In this document: positions 5,526 to 6,479 of the stretch, one piece after another | How the letters are laid out: each line of letters opens with the position of its first letter | Numbering within the stretch: the stretch's first letter is position 1 | NCBI GenBank assembly: GCA_030594025.1 | Contig: JAUVFY010000075.1 | Coordinates: 1 to 6,479, forward strand | Length of the DNA stretch: 6,479 bases | Direction of reading: 5' to 3' | Source of the DNA: Deltaproteobacteria bacterium | GTDB taxonomy: Bacteria; Desulfobacterota; GWC2-55-46; JAUVFY01 | The notes under the pieces: model-generated | Told to the model about the DNA's origin: nothing | Databases searched by the model: none | The model's input: the letters and a program-made list of their open reading frames with translations, nothing else | Made by a program: the position numbers and the translations under genes

Positions 5526-6281
5526 ATGGACCTCCGCATACATAAAGACCTTGAGGGGTTGAGCCTCGAGGCGGCCCAAATATTTTTTGAGCTCGCCTGT
5601 AAAAAGGAAAAAAGCGCCCCTCCCTTTACCGTGGCCCTTTCGGGCGGCTCCACGCCCAGGACCCTTTACCGCATCCTCGCATCCGAGCCCTACGGCAAAA
5701 AGATCCCCTGGGGCGACGTGCAGCTTTTCTTCGGAGACGAGAGGTGCGTGGAGCCCAAGCACCCCGACAGCAACTACCGCATGGTCTTCGACACACTCGT
5801 CTCGAGAGTTGACATACCCGGGGAGAACATACACAGGATGGAAGGGGAGCTGGAACCGGCCTCTGCAGCGGCCCGTTACGAGGAGTATTTAAAAAAATTT
5901 TTCGGCGAAAGGGGGCTTGTTGACGAGGCCACGGGGATGCCCGTTTTTGACCTCGTACTTCTCGGTCTCGGTGATGACGGTCATACCCTTTCCCTCTTTC
6001 CCGGCACGAGGGCTCTGGCTGAGGAAAAAAGACTCGTTAAGGAAAACTTTGTAGAAAGTCTTTTAAGCTGGCGGCTTACGCTCACGCTCCCCGTTGTAAA
6101 CGCTGCCTCTACGGTAGTATTCCTGGTTTCCGGCGAAGCAAAAGCCAAGGTCCTCAAAGAGTTGGTGACCGGAGCCCGAGGCTCAGCACCATACCCCGCC
6201 GGGAGGGTGAGGCCTGTTACTGGAAGGCTTATATGGCTTGTCGATAAGGAAGCGGCAAGGCTTTTGTGCGAAAGGAAATAA
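5526..6281 (+). CDS. pgl: 6-phosphogluconolactonase (DevB type)
   Basis: This 251-residue cytoplasmic enzyme hydrolyses 6-phosphogluconolactone to 6-phosphogluconate, the substrate of the Gnd encoded two genes upstream. It has the glucosamine-6-phosphate isomerase/lactonase fold: ALSGGSTP (37-44), FFGDER (68-73), DLVLLGLGDDGHTLSLFPG (142-160) with the probable catalytic His153, WRLTLTLPVVNAA (182-194) and PAGRVRP (224-230). GDDGHTLSLFPGT together with the WRLT segment favours lactonase over a NagB deaminase. The ATG at 5526 is the first usable start in frame and gives a typical family N-terminus, but no Shine-Dalgarno is evident. It starts 57 bp after glk and is the last gene of the operon. 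Confidence 0.95.
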   Translation: MDLRIHKDLEGLSLEAAQIFFELACKKEKSAPPFTVALSGGSTPRTLYRILASEPYGKKIPWGDVQLFFGDERCVEPKHPDSNYRMVFDTLVSRVDIPGENIHRMEGELEPASAAARYEEYLKKFFGERGLVDEATGMPVFDLVLLGLGDDGHTLSLFPGTRALAEEKRLVKENFVESLLSWRLTLTLPVVNAASTVVFLVSGEAKAKVLKELVTGARGSAPYPAGRVRPVTGRLIWLVDKEAARLLCERK

Positions 6282-6284
6282 AAG

Positions 6285-6304
6285 CGGCCGCTTGAAAGCG
6301 GCCG
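6285..6304 (+). other. GC-rich hairpin after pgl
   Basis: CGGCCGCT (6285-6292) and AGCGGCCG (6297-6304) form a perfect 8-bp stem with a TGAA loop, beginning three bases after the pgl stop. The same bases also form a 10-bp direct repeat (AAAGCGGCCG at 6281-6290 and 6295-6304) and a 12-bp palindrome (6282-6293). No T-run follows. It may protect the mRNA 3' end or assist the terminator about 30 bp further on. Confidence 0.5.
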
Positions 6305-6331
6305 GAGGTATACAAATTATATTCAATCAGT

Positions 6332-6359
6332 AAGGGCCCGTTAACCACGGGCTTTTTTT
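6332..6359 (+). terminator. Intrinsic terminator of the tkt-gnd-glk-pgl operon
   Basis: GCCCGT (6336-6341) pairs with ACGGGC (6347-6352) around the 5-base loop TAACC. Seven T follow (6353-6359), and A/G bases before the stem can extend the pairing with this T-run. This is a standard rho-independent terminator placed 50 bp after pgl and before the convergent cytochrome gene. On the - strand the run after the stem is not T-rich, so it probably works well only for the + strand. Confidence 0.88.
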
Positions 6360-6372
6360 CAGGCGCGGAGCC

Positions 6373-6479
6373 CTAGCCGGGCGGTTTTAATTTCGTGTGG
6401 CACTTCAGACACAGATAGAGGGGGAAGACGTTTAGAGAGTTATGGCAGTTCGGTGCGCCGCAAGAGTTGCCGTCCATTA
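6373..6479 (-). CDS. c-type cytochrome, C-terminal end (partial)
   Basis: The reverse strand is open from the right edge to a TAG at 6375-6373, giving at least 34 residues. It holds two haem-attachment-like motifs: CGAPNCH, a CX4CH spacing, and CLKCH, a standard CXXCH, followed by a short Lys/Pro-rich end (TKLKPPG). Two motifs within 21 residues suggest a multihaem cytochrome exported to the periplasm, although the signal peptide is outside the window. An in-frame ATG lies at 6477-6475, but a 34-residue protein starting there is unlikely; more probably this is the tail of a longer gene. The specific cytochrome family cannot be named. Confidence 0.62.
   Translation of the reverse strand, partial: MDGNSCGAPNCHNSLNVFPLYLCLKCHTKLKPPG

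Overview
The window is a compact bacterial stretch of about 6.5 kb. Almost everything lies on the + strand, with one partial gene entering from the right on the - strand. The protein families are Gram-negative in character (DUF502 membrane protein, PF02685-type glucokinase, DevB-type lactonase, c-type cytochrome). GC content looks moderately high, with frequent AGG (Arg) and ATA (Ile) codons. This would fit a respiring, cytochrome-bearing lineage such as the former Deltaproteobacteria or Nitrospirota. That placement is an impression; no rRNA or marker gene here settles it.

Left block (1-1151): the end of panC, then panD, then a DUF502 membrane protein whose ATG overlaps the panD stop. PanD makes beta-alanine and PanC condenses it with pantoate, so the first two genes are the end of pantothenate (coenzyme A precursor) synthesis. 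The DUF502 gene appears to be co-translated with them. A hairpin covers its stop codon.

Middle block (1152-6360): a sugar-phosphate operon, tkt - gnd - glk - pgl. A good sigma70-like promoter (TTGCCT-17-TATATT) precedes tkt, and a perfect 14-bp palindrome lies just past its expected start site. Glucokinase makes glucose-6-phosphate, lactonase and 6-phosphogluconate dehydrogenase carry out two steps of the oxidative pentose phosphate pathway, and transketolase rearranges the products. Glucose-6-phosphate dehydrogenase (zwf), which should link glk to pgl, is not in the window. A strong intrinsic terminator ends the block.

Right edge (6373-6479): the last codons of a c-type cytochrome on the - strand, converging on the operon.

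The most unusual region is 4214-4440, between gnd and glk. The last codons of gnd, including the conserved Phe-Gly-Gly-His substrate-binding tail and a stop codon, occur three times at a spacing of 90-91 bp. The two extra copies lack start codons. Over 14 shared codons they differ from each other at seven positions, every one a synonymous third-codon position. The extra copies therefore look like tails that evolved as real coding sequence before being stacked here. Repeated integration or recombination at the gnd 3' end would explain this.
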